Shown: positions 27,375 through 35,612 of the stretch, piece by piece
Layout: each line of letters begins with the position of its first letter
Position numbering within the stretch: position 1 is the stretch's first letter
Position numbers and translations under genes: made by a program
Notes under the pieces: model-generated
Seen by the model: the letters and a program-made list of their open reading frames with translations, nothing else
Database searches by the model: none
What the model was told of the DNA's origin: nothing
NCBI GenBank assembly: GCA_964578835.1
Contig: CAZOEL010000009.1
Location: 1 to 64,000 of the forward strand
Direction of reading: 5' to 3'
Length of the DNA: 64,000 nt
Source of the DNA: CAZOEL01 sp964578835
GTDB lineage: Bacteria > Desulfobacterota > Syntrophobacteria > Syntrophobacterales > Syntrophobacteraceae

Positions 27375-27968
27375 CTACTTAAGACACGAATTGACAAAAT
27401 CCCAGTTGATCAAGCTTTGAACAAATGTGGTCAGGTAGTCAGGCCTTCTATTCTGATAGTCGAGATAGTAGGCATGCTCCCAAACATCCACTACCAAAAG
27501 AGGTTTCGCCCCCTTGGTGATGGGAGTCTCCGCATTTGGAGTCTTCACCACCTGGAGCTTGCCGCCATCAAGCACCAACCATGCCCAACCGCTGCCAAAC
27601 TGGGTAGCGCCCGCATTCTTGAATTCCTCCACGAACTTATCGTAGCTTCCGAAGTCCGCGTTGATCTTCTGTGCAATGTCTCCGGTCGGGGCCCCGCCAC
27701 CATTGGGCTTCATGCATTTCCAATAGAAAGAATGATTCCAGACCTGCGCCGCATTGTTGAAAAGACCTGCTTTTGAAGCGTCTCCCGCAGCTTTCTTGAC
27801 TATGGTCTCAAGATCTGCGCTCTCCAGGTCGGTCCCTGCAATCATCTTATTGGCGTTATCCACATAAGCCTTATGGTGCTTTCCGTGATGAAACTCAAGA
27901 GTTCTCGCGCTGATGTGAGGTTCAAGGCCTTCTTTTGCATAGGGTAGATCAGGAAGACTAAGAGCCAT
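27375..27968 (-). CDS. sodB: Superoxide dismutase, Fe/Mn family
   Basis: This enzyme dismutates superoxide in the cytoplasm. Metal ligands are H27 (LEFHHGKHH), the His in VWNHSFYW, and Asp and His in VDVWEHAYYLDYQN. The 197-residue length and GSGWAWLV fit. The residues GLFNNAAQVWNH lean towards the Fe form, but metal choice cannot be fixed by eye. AGGAGGG precedes the ATG. The promoter region contains an 8-bp inverted repeat and faces the divergently transcribed ArsR gene. Confidence 0.95.
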   Translation of the reverse strand: MALSLPDLPYAKEGLEPHISARTLEFHHGKHHKAYVDNANKMIAGTDLESADLETIVKKAAGDASKAGLFNNAAQVWNHSFYWKCMKPNGGGAPTGDIAQKINADFGSYDKFVEEFKNAGATQFGSGWAWLVLDGGKLQVVKTPNAETPITKGAKPLLVVDVWEHAYYLDYQNRRPDYLTTFVQSLINWDFVNSCLK

Positions 27969-28012
27969 AAAATCCCTCCTCGTATGGGCTTTTAAAAAAG
28001 ATATAGTCTCTT

Positions 28013-28050
28013 CGGTTACTGAAAGAGGCGCAAATGCAATATAGTAACCG
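28013..28050. promoter_or_regulatory. Inverted repeat in the sodB upstream region
   Basis: CGGTTACT (28013-28020) and AGTAACCG (28043-28050) form a perfect 8-bp inverted repeat with a 22-bp spacing, 45-82 bp before the sodB start. A minus-strand TATAT lies between it and the start. An operator is possible. Confidence 0.35.
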
Positions 28051-28160
28051 TGCTTATGATTTTAAAGGCGCCGGATCAAAAGTTAAGGGTTGAGAGCTTT
28101 GCGCTTTCTCGAAGAATACGATCTTCTTGTCGGGCCGGTTCTTTGAGCAAAAAACCGCTT

Positions 28161-28200
28161 GACTTCATATGAATATTACAATATAGATATATCCCAACAG
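28161..28200 (+). promoter_or_regulatory. Promoter and likely operator of the arsR-dsrE unit
   Basis: TTGACT (28161-28166), a 17-bp spacer and TATAGA (28184-28189) form a good sigma70 promoter. The spacer and -10 region hold AT-rich imperfect symmetry (CATATGAATATT / AATATAGATATAT) of the kind bound by ArsR/SmtB repressors, so autoregulation is probable. The operator role is inference. Confidence 0.6.
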
Positions 28201-28235
28201 AACAATACTTGAATTTAAAAAGGATGCTAAAGACC

Positions 28236-28580
28236 ATGAGCCCAACTTCTTCTACTCTTGACGATCAGCACCTTCGATACCTCGAGAGGGCCGCCGATAT
28301 ACTTAAAACCGTGGCCCATCCCATGCGTCTTCAAATCATCGATGCTCTAGAAAGCGGCGAAAAAACGGTCACAGAGCTCTGTCAACACCTCGGAGCTCAG
28401 CAGCCATACACTTCACAACAGCTCAACCTGATGAAATCCAAAGGCATTCTCTTCTCTCGAAGAGAGGGAAACCAGGTCTATTACGCCATTGCGAATTTCG
28501 ATGTGGTCAAGATCATTCAGTGCGTGCGCAAGAAGGTGGATGAGACCAACGGAGGAGACGGAGAATGCTCCTCAACCTAG
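28236..28580 (+). CDS. ArsR/SmtB-family transcriptional regulator
   Basis: The winged-helix protein has 114 residues from the ATG at 28236, which has AAAAGGA 12 bp upstream; the TTG at 28209 gives nine more residues and is less likely. Motifs are ILKTVAHPMRLQIIDAL, VTELCQHLGAQQPYTSQQLNLMKSKGIL (recognition helix) and REGNQVYYAI (wing). One Cys lies in the recognition-helix region (ELCQHLG), one in IIQCVRKK, and a last one near the C-terminus (GECSST). These could serve as thiol or metal sensors, but no standard CVC pair is present. The next gene is a DsrE-like protein 90 bp downstream, suggesting control of a sulfur or redox function. Confidence 0.9.
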   Translation: MSPTSSTLDDQHLRYLERAADILKTVAHPMRLQIIDALESGEKTVTELCQHLGAQQPYTSQQLNLMKSKGILFSRREGNQVYYAIANFDVVKIIQCVRKKVDETNGGDGECSST

Positions 28581-28670
28581 TCGGACAGTAGAAGTGGGGC
28601 TTTGGAGATTGAGCATCTCTCGGGTCACCCTTTTGGCGGAAACATAAGCGATTTTACGGAGGATTTTTCC

Positions 28671-29144
28671 ATGTCCCATATGGAAGCGTTAAAGATTGAC
28701 ACAATGCCTGAAAGAGAATCCTGCACATTCATTTGCAGTCGGGGGAGCCTCGACGGAGCCTACCCGGCGCTCGTCCTCGGCATCAATGCAAAAAGGCTGG
28801 GAATGGATTCAACGGTTTTCTACACTTTTATGGGCATCAACGTCATACTCAAAGACGGCGCCGAAAAGCTGAAGTTCATTCCCCCGGGCGTGATGGGAGC
28901 CATTCCGGGAATGTCCACAGTGGCCACCAAGATGATGCAGAAGCAGATCGATGGAGCGAGCATTCCCTCCATCGCCGAGCTCCTCGAGGTGGCTCAGTTG
29001 GAGGGGGTCCGATTGGTAGCGTGTCGGATGACTATCGATATGATGGGCCTCAACCCCGAGGACTTCATTGAGGGAGTAGAAATCCAGACGGCGGAAGACT
29101 ATCTGAAGCATGCGCGCAATTGTAAGATAAACATGTTCACATAA
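28671..29144 (+). CDS. DsrE/DsrF/DrsH-like family protein
   Basis: The 157-residue protein resembles the DsrE-like proteins of COG2210, often annotated as peroxiredoxin-family or sulfur-carrier related. Typical segments are CTFICSRGSLDGAYPALVLG, MDSTVFYTFMGINVI and LVACRMTIDMMGL, with a conserved Cys in VACRMT. TACGGAGG precedes the ATG at 28671; the frame is open further upstream without a ribosome binding site. It probably shares a transcript with the ArsR gene. Confidence 0.88.
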   Translation: MSHMEALKIDTMPERESCTFICSRGSLDGAYPALVLGINAKRLGMDSTVFYTFMGINVILKDGAEKLKFIPPGVMGAIPGMSTVATKMMQKQIDGASIPSIAELLEVAQLEGVRLVACRMTIDMMGLNPEDFIEGVEIQTAEDYLKHARNCKINMFT

Positions 29145-29215
29145 GGGATTGGGGGCGGATCAACCTCTCGCCCCCTCTGAGCTCGAGAACAAGGCGGGAA
29201 TCGATAAGGAAGGCA

Positions 29216-29251
29216 AACGGCGCTTCTCCAAACATTGGAGAAGGCGCCGTT
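29216..29251. terminator. Strong hairpin between convergent genes
   Basis: AACGGCGCTTCTCCAA (29216-29231) pairs with TTGGAGAAGGCGCCGTT (29235-29251) over 16 bp with one bulge. It lies 3' of the plus-strand DsrE gene and overlaps the stop of the minus-strand Cys peptide, so it probably ends both. Confidence 0.7.
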
Positions 29252-29439
29252 CAACCACTGCCGGATTCTTTTCTTTGCGCATCCATTGTCTCACCCCGCG
29301 ACTGTCGCACTCGCTCATACAACGGACACCCATCCATTGCGATCAGCTTTTCCTCCATCTCCTGCTTCGTCCGAAATATCCATGTGCTGGACTCGGAGAA
29401 GCAATAAACAGCCAGCTCGCATTTTTTACATTCTTCCAT
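29251..29439 (-). CDS. Small Cys-containing protein coupled to the HNH gene
   Basis: The 62-residue frame starts MEECKKCELAVYCFSES and has Cys at 4, 7, 13 and 38, enough for a metal site. AAGGA lies before the ATG, which begins 1 bp after the HNH stop, suggesting translational coupling. The last part is charged and low in complexity. I recognise no family. The terminal hairpin overlaps its stop codon. Confidence 0.5.
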   Translation of the reverse strand: MEECKKCELAVYCFSESSTWIFRTKQEMEEKLIAMDGCPLYERVRQSRGETMDAQRKESGSG

Positions 29440-29440
29440 A

Positions 29441-29839
29441 TCAAGGTTCCTTGGAGAAGTCTAATCCCCCCGGCGATAACTCGTCTCGGGCGGCTTGGTT
29501 TGAACATTTCTCGAGATATTCCTCCCACTCTATCGGCAGCAAATATTTCTTTCGATTATTGCACTCTTTGCACGCCGGAGCCACATTGCCGCGCGTCGAT
29601 CTCCCCCCGCGAACGAGGGGAACAATGTGATCCATGGTGAGCTCCGCCTGCGGAACCCGCCTTCCACAATAGTGACATTCGCCTTTTGAAACCCTGCGCT
29701 GCCACCACTGCGTTTTCCGAAGGGCCTTGGCCGCCTCTTTTTCTCGTTTTATAGTCTGAGGGGAAGCACTTGGAATAAAAAAAGGATTATCTCCTGGAAA
29801 GCTCATGTTATTGACCATCGTTATGACGATTTCGCACAT
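29441..29839 (-). CDS. HNH endonuclease
   Basis: The 132-residue frame contains a zinc-type HNH nuclease core: CHYCGRRVP (first CxxC), LTMDHIVPLVRGG (catalytic His with the preceding Asp), RGNVAPACKECNNRKK (Asn and second CxxC). The start is uncertain: 29839, or the internal ATGs at residues 8 and 12, of which none has a good ribosome binding site. Single-domain HNH proteins of this type are widespread and often of unknown target. It is followed by a Cys-rich small gene. Confidence 0.85.
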   Translation of the reverse strand: MCEIVITMVNNMSFPGDNPFFIPSASPQTIKREKEAAKALRKTQWWQRRVSKGECHYCGRRVPQAELTMDHIVPLVRGGRSTRGNVAPACKECNNRKKYLLPIEWEEYLEKCSNQAARDELSPGGLDFSKEP

Positions 29840-29909
29840 CCTATACCGAGCACACTCATATATGATAGCGAAAATCTAAGGACATTAAAAGGCTTGGCCT
29901 GAACTTCAC

Positions 29910-29944
29910 ACGTGAGGAACCGGCTCTTCGCCGGTTCCTCACGT
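29910..29944 (-). terminator. Hairpin terminator of the degP-type gene
   Basis: A 15-bp perfect stem (ACGTGAGGAACCGGC, 29910-29924, with its complement 29930-29944) and a TCTTC loop lie 20 bp beyond the minus-strand protease stop. Confidence 0.8.
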
Positions 29945-29963
29945 CGCACGCGCTCTCGCGCAG

Positions 29964-31406
29964 TTATTCGGCAGAAGGCTTCAGAGCCGTATAAAACGTC
30001 TTATCCCCTCTCTTCACAAGGAGTAGTAGGCTCTCGCCTTTCTTCATCTTCGCAATAGCCTGGTTATAGTCTTTGAGGTTCTGAATCTTTTGCCGATTCA
30101 TTTCCTTAATCAAATCCCCACTGCGCAGTCTTGCTTCACCAGCCGGACTTCCGGGCTGAACGCCTGAGATGACCACGCCCTGCTCATTTTCATCCCATCC
30201 GAATCTCTGAGCCAGCTCGGGAGTCAGATTCTGCACGGTGAGCCCCCAGACGCTCTCTTTCTTGACTGGCGGAGCTTCTGCGGTTTCGGAAGGCATCGTT
30301 CCTATAGTGACCTTTATCTCTTTTTTCTTGCCATCCCTTATCGCATGGAGCGTCACCGGAGTGTCGGGCGGGATAGAGGCTATGTAACGCGACAAAGAGT
30401 TTGCATTTTCCAGCTCTTTTTCATTGACGCCGGTAATGATGTCACCGCGCTTGACGCCGGCCTTATCGGCGGGCCCGTCCGCAACGATGTCGGCCACCAC
30501 AACGCCTTTTGTCTCCTCGATGCCGAAAGACTGGGAGAGCTCCGGTGTGAGATCCTGTATCATTATGCCAAGCCAGCCGCGCACAACTTTGCCGGTTTTC
30601 AGCTGTGGCAGGATGCCCTTGGCCACGGCAATCGGTATGGCGAAGCCAATCCCCTGCCCCTGAGCCACAATGGCGGTGTTGACGCCCACTACCTCGCCGC
30701 GCATGTTGAACAAGGGACCGCCGCTGTTGCCCGGGTTGATCGCGGTGTCGGTCTGGAGAAAGTCATCGTAGGGTCCCGCCCCTATCACACGTCCCTTCGC
30801 GCTGATGATGCCTTTGGTTACCGTATGTCCAAGACCGAAAGGATTTCCAACCGCTATGACCCAGTCTCCCACCCGCATGGCGTCAGAGTCTCCAAGCACA
30901 GCCGGTTTGGGAAAAGTGGCGTCCTTTTTCACGCGAATCAATGCCAGATCCGTCTTGGGATCGCGTCCCACCACCTGGGCGTCGTATTCTTTCTCTACAT
31001 CCGTCTTGATTTTGATCTCATCGGCTTTCTCTACGACATGATTGTTCGTTAGAATAAGCCCATCGTCATCTATGATGACGCCGGAGCCGAGAGCGTGAGT
31101 CTTCATCTCGCCCTGGGGCGTATCGCCGAAAAAGCGTTTGAAAAATTCATCTCCGAAGAAATCCCGGAACGGAGAATTGGGAGCCATGAATGGCTGCATC
31201 GGATTCTCTTTGAGAACCTGGGTGGTGGAGATATTCACAACGGCATGCTTGACTTTGTCAGCAAGGTCCGCAAACGTCGGGGGCGCTTCGACGCCGGGAA
31301 GCGCCGCATGAACGGCCGTCGCGCCCAGACAAAGGACAAGAGTCAATAGCGGAATCATATGCCGGAATTGCCAGGTTGCTCTGGATGTGTGAATCTGTTT
31401 TTTCAT
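29964..31406 (-). CDS. DegP/HtrA-type periplasmic serine protease (Do family)
   Basis: The 480-residue protein has an N-terminal export signal (about residues 15-35), a trypsin-like domain with triad H123 (LTNNHVVEKAD), D153 (KTDLALIRV) and S228 (NPGNSGGPL), and two PDZ domains (about 265-355 and 385-475). It degrades or refolds misfolded envelope proteins. It stands alone on the minus strand with its own terminator. Length and architecture fit DegP/DegQ/MucD; which paralogue cannot be fixed. Confidence 0.95.
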   Translation of the reverse strand: MKKQIHTSRATWQFRHMIPLLTLVLCLGATAVHAALPGVEAPPTFADLADKVKHAVVNISTTQVLKENPMQPFMAPNSPFRDFFGDEFFKRFFGDTPQGEMKTHALGSGVIIDDDGLILTNNHVVEKADEIKIKTDVEKEYDAQVVGRDPKTDLALIRVKKDATFPKPAVLGDSDAMRVGDWVIAVGNPFGLGHTVTKGIISAKGRVIGAGPYDDFLQTDTAINPGNSGGPLFNMRGEVVGVNTAIVAQGQGIGFAIPIAVAKGILPQLKTGKVVRGWLGIMIQDLTPELSQSFGIEETKGVVVADIVADGPADKAGVKRGDIITGVNEKELENANSLSRYIASIPPDTPVTLHAIRDGKKKEIKVTIGTMPSETAEAPPVKKESVWGLTVQNLTPELAQRFGWDENEQGVVISGVQPGSPAGEARLRSGDLIKEMNRQKIQNLKDYNQAIAKMKKGESLLLLVKRGDKTFYTALKPSAE

Positions 31407-31608
31407 TGAAATGCCTCTCTACAATTCTTTTAAGGTCAAAACCAGAAATCGATCGGTTTGAGCAGCGTAAATTCCAGTTACTCCACACCTCGCGTTGAAA
31501 GCCGATAAATCCAAAATTTCAGCACACTTCGCTCAAGCAGCTACCAAGATCGAAAAAAAGATGTTATAGACAAAAATAAACAAATCGCTAAAAAATGCAA
31601 CACACTAA

Positions 31609-31614
31609 TATAAT
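31609..31614 (+). promoter_or_regulatory. Candidate -10 element before the 111-aa orphan gene
   Basis: A perfect TATAAT lies 23 bp before the start of the orphan gene. No clear -35 is seen at 16-18 bp, so an activator may be needed. Confidence 0.35.
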
Positions 31615-31637
31615 ACCGCTTGAAAGGAGAGCATCTG

Positions 31638-31973
31638 TTGTCCCAAGATCGCATGAACCTGCTTGAGGCTTGCGAGAAAGCTGCGACAATCGTTTCTCGC
31701 GCACAGGATATGGAACGGCTTTATCGTCGTGGAGTCCAATGTTTCGGCGAGGGAGAGCTCCGAGCTAAGATCATGGATATTGCGCTGGATGCCGTTGAAG
31801 ATGAAAGTCTGAGACAAGAAGTCTTCGTCAGCGATGAGAACATGCTGAGCTTTTTCTGTGGGATATGGATACAATTCCTGCTTATCGAAGTAGCCGGAAT
31901 AAAAAAAGAAAAGCTGCGAGCTATCGCACAGAAAGTCTTCATGGATTTTCAGGAAGACAAATCCCTTCATTGA
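31638..31973 (+). CDS. Unknown 111-aa helical protein
   Basis: A TTG start at 31638 follows AAGGAGAG with 6-bp spacing, which is why I choose it over the frame beginning at 31620. The product (MSQDRMNLLEACEKAATIVS...) appears all-helical with acidic and basic clusters and two Cys; I recognise no family. It converges with the SpoT-type gene on the other strand, leaving 23 bp. Confidence 0.65.
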   Translation: MSQDRMNLLEACEKAATIVSRAQDMERLYRRGVQCFGEGELRAKIMDIALDAVEDESLRQEVFVSDENMLSFFCGIWIQFLLIEVAGIKKEKLRAIAQKVFMDFQEDKSLH

Positions 31974-31996
31974 AAGCTTCGAGGCTTGAAGCGGCT

Positions 31997-34240
31997 TTAT
32001 TCCACACTTTTGACGCTTCGAGCTTCGAGTCTCGCCCTTGAGCTCTCCTCCCGTTTATAATCCTCTATCGTCATCCTGTCTGCGGAAAGACATTCAAAGA
32101 GGCTTTGGGCCTCCTCAAAGTTGTTGAATCGTACGGTCATTCGCACCATGGGCTGATAGTGCTTGTCAAGCGCGCTGTCGAGGCTTTGAATATGGATGAT
32201 CGAAGGCAGATGAGCAAGAAATGGTATCAGTGAGGCCGGCGTTTCGTGAAGTATATGAAGCGTGAAAAGTAAAGAATGTCTCCAATTGACGCCTCTGTCC
32301 CATACGACTTCCACCAGTTGCTGAGGCTGGAGGCCGTGACGCTCGCTCAAGTCGCCGCAATCTTTATGATGGAAGGTTGCGCCCCGCTCGCTCAGGGTCG
32401 CCACCACATTGGCCTGTCCCGGATAAGGATGACAGCACTTGGCAAACTTGTGGACCGCTTTGTCCAATTCAGAAATCAGGATGATATTGCGGTCATAGGA
32501 AGTCCGGACATCGCCGGAGAAGGACGGCTCCGGAACGCGATCCGCAGAAGGAACGCCCAGGTAGTACATGACCAGTTTAGGTGTGAGCAGGTCCTGTCCG
32601 ATCCGAGCGAACACTTCCGAGAAATCCTTGAGGTTGAGTAATTCCGGCAGCAACTGAGTGATGTCCTCTCCGATAATGTCCTCTGAAAACCCATACTTTC
32701 TAAGCTCCTGCTTGATAATCTGGCGACCGACATCTTCGGCGTAATAACGCCGTCTCTGTTGGAGATGCTTGTTTATAGCCGTCCGGGCCTTCGGAGTCTT
32801 GCAAAGGTCCTCGAGATCCGGCTCAACGCTCAGGGGCTCCGATGAAGTGAAAATCTCCACCACATCGCCATCTTTAAGAAGACGCGTCGGCGAGCTCCAT
32901 TCATTATTCACAAGAGCCCCTTCACAGTAATCGCCAAGCTCCGAATGAATCCTGTAGGCAAAATCCAGCACTATGCTGCCTTTGGGCAAATAATAAATAT
33001 CTCCGGTAGGGGAATAGACAAAGGTTTCCTCCGTTTCCGAGAGCCGAATGAGCGCCTTGCGCTGAGCCCCCGCGCCTCCATATTCTCCGATAGAGCGCAG
33101 CAGTTCGCTCACCTCCTGCCAATGCTCGTCACTGACAGTCTTTTGGGCGTTCCATTCATAAACGATTCCGTACGTAGACCATCGATCCATCTCCGGCGTA
33201 CGGATTTTTATGAGATAATTATTACCCTTTTCATGAATGCGGACATGCAGGCTTCTGTAGCCGTTGTTCTTGGATATGGCGATGAAGTCCTTCAGGCTTC
33301 GCGGAATGGGAGTGAAGGTGGTGTTCACGAGTCCGAGGGCCAGATAACAGTTCAGTATGTTTTCATCCTGCAAGATGATGGCGAAATCCACGTGATTCTC
33401 GCCGTTGGAAATATCGAGAATCTTCTTGCGGTGGTCGTAATAATTCCCCAAGCCTTTCGCTCGAGGACGTATCGTAACGGGATAGAGAGCATTGGAAAAT
33501 ACTTGCTCCAGCCTGTTTTCGATTTCCAGCACGGCGGGGGAATTCCTCATTTCCCTGATGAACGATAGTATCTTCTTGCTCTTGCGGGGATACAGATAAG
33601 ACAGCGCCAGATGATACAGCTCCCGCTTGATCGGAAATATATTGAATCTGGCTGCGATGGGCGCATAAACTTCCACCGTCTCCTGCGCAATTCGCATCCG
33701 TTTGGCCTGTGGAAGATAGTGTAGAGTACGGAGATTATGCAGCCTGTCTCCGAGCTTTATGATGAGCACCCCAAGGCGCCGGCTGGCGCTCAGGAAGATT
33801 TTGCTGTGAGTCAAATCCCTCAAGGTAGCTTTGTCGATGTGCCGTCGCGTCAGTTTGGTGCATCCGTCCACAAGCTCGGCGACTGTGCTTCCGAAGCGAT
33901 CCTCGATGTCTTCCAACCGGATGGACGGCACGTCCTCTACGACATCGTGAAGCAATGCGGCGGCAAGAAGGACCGGGTCGCTCAAATGCATCTCGCGAGC
34001 CAAGATTTCAGCTACCGCACACGGATGACTGATATAGGGCGCTCCCGATTTCCTCCTCTGCCCTTCATGGAGCTCGTGGGCAAACTGTAAGGCGTCAAAG
34101 AACACTTCATTCCCGATATCGTCGGCGGCAAGATACTTCGCCATGCGGTTGCGATACCGCTCCAGATCGAATGAATGAAGATCATATAGGGAATCCAGAA
34201 CGACTCCCGGATTTTTACTATCTGTAGCAAAAGCGCTCAC
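31997..34240 (-). CDS. RelA/SpoT homologue with intact HD hydrolase and degenerate synthetase
   Basis: The 747-residue protein has the long Rel architecture. The (p)ppGpp hydrolase HD domain (about 50-210) is well kept: SHPCAVAEIL, LLHDVVEDV with H98-D99, and KLGDRLHNLRTL. The synthetase region (about 255-365) has lost key residues: the GRxKxxYS loop is replaced by KGLGNYYDHRKKI, and the ExQIRT catalytic Glu is Lys (LIKIRT, K345). A TGS domain (about 400-460) follows, then helical and ACT-like parts. The protein is thus predicted to destroy, not make, the alarmone. Confidence 0.9.
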   Translation of the reverse strand: MSAFATDSKNPGVVLDSLYDLHSFDLERYRNRMAKYLAADDIGNEVFFDALQFAHELHEGQRRKSGAPYISHPCAVAEILAREMHLSDPVLLAAALLHDVVEDVPSIRLEDIEDRFGSTVAELVDGCTKLTRRHIDKATLRDLTHSKIFLSASRRLGVLIIKLGDRLHNLRTLHYLPQAKRMRIAQETVEVYAPIAARFNIFPIKRELYHLALSYLYPRKSKKILSFIREMRNSPAVLEIENRLEQVFSNALYPVTIRPRAKGLGNYYDHRKKILDISNGENHVDFAIILQDENILNCYLALGLVNTTFTPIPRSLKDFIAISKNNGYRSLHVRIHEKGNNYLIKIRTPEMDRWSTYGIVYEWNAQKTVSDEHWQEVSELLRSIGEYGGAGAQRKALIRLSETEETFVYSPTGDIYYLPKGSIVLDFAYRIHSELGDYCEGALVNNEWSSPTRLLKDGDVVEIFTSSEPLSVEPDLEDLCKTPKARTAINKHLQQRRRYYAEDVGRQIIKQELRKYGFSEDIIGEDITQLLPELLNLKDFSEVFARIGQDLLTPKLVMYYLGVPSADRVPEPSFSGDVRTSYDRNIILISELDKAVHKFAKCCHPYPGQANVVATLSERGATFHHKDCGDLSERHGLQPQQLVEVVWDRGVNWRHSLLFTLHILHETPASLIPFLAHLPSIIHIQSLDSALDKHYQPMVRMTVRFNNFEEAQSLFECLSADRMTIEDYKREESSRARLEARSVKSVE

Positions 34241-34570
34241 AGCATCCTCACAGTTGAAGGCAATCAGGGTGCGGAAGTGGAAAACACAGCCCCACTTTCA
34301 CCTGGACAGCGCCACTCTCGGGATAGGCGGCCCGGTTACCGCAACACAAACATAATGAGTCCGTTCAAAAGCTTGTCGTCATGCAAGGAGTCGAATGAAG
34401 GCCTACACTTCAAGATCTCTTCATCGGGCGCGATGCCGGCATACGCGAACAAAACCGCCCCGCCGCAACGCATGCCTCCATTCACGAAGCCCGGGAAGCA
34501 GACAACGTTATGAATTATAAAACGACTTTTGTAGCAAAAACAAGCTAAAGGACGGCTCCGTTCTTTCTGC
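34241..34570. other. Gap between the SpoT-type gene and the tRNA pair
   Basis: About 330 bp with no gene I can support. A plus ORF (34277-34513) has no ribosome binding site and an odd composition. The left part presumably carries the promoter of the minus-strand SpoT-type gene. Confidence 0.35.
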
Positions 34571-34599
34571 TTGACTTACAGAACGTAATTCTATATTTT
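34571..34599 (+). promoter_or_regulatory. Promoter of the tRNA pair
   Basis: TTGACT (34571-34576) and an AT-rich TATATTTT (34592-34599) lie just before the first tRNA gene; spacing is 15 or 17 bp depending on the -10 chosen. Confidence 0.5.
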
Positions 34600-34611
34600 G
34601 GGCGAACTTTT

Positions 34612-34682
34612 TGGGGGATCGTCCAGCGGCAGGACTGCAGACTCTGGATCTGCCTACCTAGGTTCGAATCCTAGTCCCCCAG
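34612..34682 (+). tRNA. tRNA-Gln (anticodon CUG)
   Basis: The cloverleaf folds by eye: acceptor TGGGGGA/TCCCCCA, anticodon stem GCAGA/TCTGC with loop CTCTGGA giving anticodon CTG, and T-arm GGTTCGAATCC. The U1-A72 pair is typical of tRNA-Gln. CCA is not encoded. Confidence 0.95.
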
Positions 34683-34691
34683 GCAGCGTTT

Positions 34692-34764
34692 GGTCCCATC
34701 GTCTAGTGGCCTAGGATATCGGCCTCTCACGCCGGAGACACGGGTTCGAGTCCCGTTGGGACTA
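34692..34764 (+). tRNA. tRNA-Glu (anticodon CUC)
   Basis: The acceptor GGTCCCA pairs with TGGGACT, including one G-U pair at the end. The D-arm begins GTCTAG as in other tRNA-Glu, the anticodon loop is CTCTCAC (anticodon CTC), and the T-arm holds GGTTCGAGTCC. It follows tRNA-Gln by 9 bp and shares its transcript. CCA is not encoded. Confidence 0.93.
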
Positions 34765-34773
34765 CTAAGAAAT

Positions 34774-34820
34774 AACAGGGGGTTAACTAATCAGGTTAAC
34801 CCCCTGTTCTCTTTTTCCCC
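34774..34820 (+). terminator. Terminator of the tRNA operon
   Basis: A perfect 14-bp stem (AACAGGGGGTTAAC, 34774-34787, with its complement 34795-34808) and a 7-nt loop are followed by CTCTTTTT. Confidence 0.9.
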
Positions 34821-34865
34821 CTATTTGTCCCTTAAAAACGCCCATAGGCGGAACTCCTCCTCTAA

Positions 34866-35002
34866 GGGGAGCATTACCCGTTTGTTAATGGAGAAACCGG
34901 GAAATCCTCACTACCACTTGGCAGGCCATAGTGGGGATGCCATTTCGGATGACCGCACACACAGCGCCAGATCAGGGCATTGACAAACGGGTAATGCTCC
35001 CC
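34866..35002. repeat. MITE-like element with 20-bp perfect inverted ends
   Basis: GGGGAGCATTACCCGTTTGT (34866-34885) is matched perfectly in inverted orientation at 34983-35002. The 97-bp interior has no gene and a small inner symmetry (TGGCA...TGCCA). It lies just after the tRNA operon, a common insertion region, and 94 bp from the membrane-protein gene. Confidence 0.65.
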
Positions 35003-35096
35003 CCAGCCGTTTAACAATCGATTATCATATCGATCCATCCGTGAAGATATAAGGAATACGTGGGATAAGCGAGATACGTTGAGCAACTCCACGGGA

Positions 35097-35612
35097 CTAT
35101 GTGTTGCTCTTGCCATTCGGTTCCGGCCAAGCGCCACCTCTAAACTGGAGCAAATCGATAGCGAGGAGAACCACTTTGTAGAAGCCAAATACGGTCAGAA
35201 GGGAACAGAGAAGAAGAAGGATTTGAACGACGTCCATTTCTGATCCTGAATCGTACAGAACAATATGCCCGGAGCCAATCAGCCCGCTCATAAGAAGAAG
35301 GGAATAGAACTTGATATCTCTTTTGCATTTCTGAGCAGCAAATTTCCTTGCGTACTGCCCTGCCCATATTCCCCACTCATCTGGAGGTTCTCTGCCCTGA
35401 GTGATGTCTACCACCGAGCTTACGAAATAACGAGCCAATTGGGGGGCTGATCCCGAGTACTTGACAAGACGGCTCGCCGTGATCTCGGCATCCATCTCAC
35501 ATTTGGCCAATTCCGACTGTGTCAAGTTGAAAAGCCACAGAAAAGCCCTGCTATTCTCTCCCACTTTCAGAGTAAAGCTCGCTCCTGCCGTGTCGATTAC
35601 GACAGTCTCCAT
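35097..35612 (-). CDS. Unknown two-TM membrane protein
   Basis: The 171-residue product has two predicted transmembrane segments near the C-terminus (FYSLLLMSGLIGSGHIVLY and VVQILLLLCSLLTVFGFYKVV regions, about 101-155) after a soluble N-terminal part. A strong AAGGAGGAA before the ATG supports a real gene. I recognise no family. It is isolated, between two short inverted-repeat elements, so it may be accessory DNA. Confidence 0.65.
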   Translation of the reverse strand: METVVIDTAGASFTLKVGENSRAFLWLFNLTQSELAKCEMDAEITASRLVKYSGSAPQLARYFVSSVVDITQGREPPDEWGIWAGQYARKFAAQKCKRDIKFYSLLLMSGLIGSGHIVLYDSGSEMDVVQILLLLCSLLTVFGFYKVVLLAIDLLQFRGGAWPEPNGKSNT

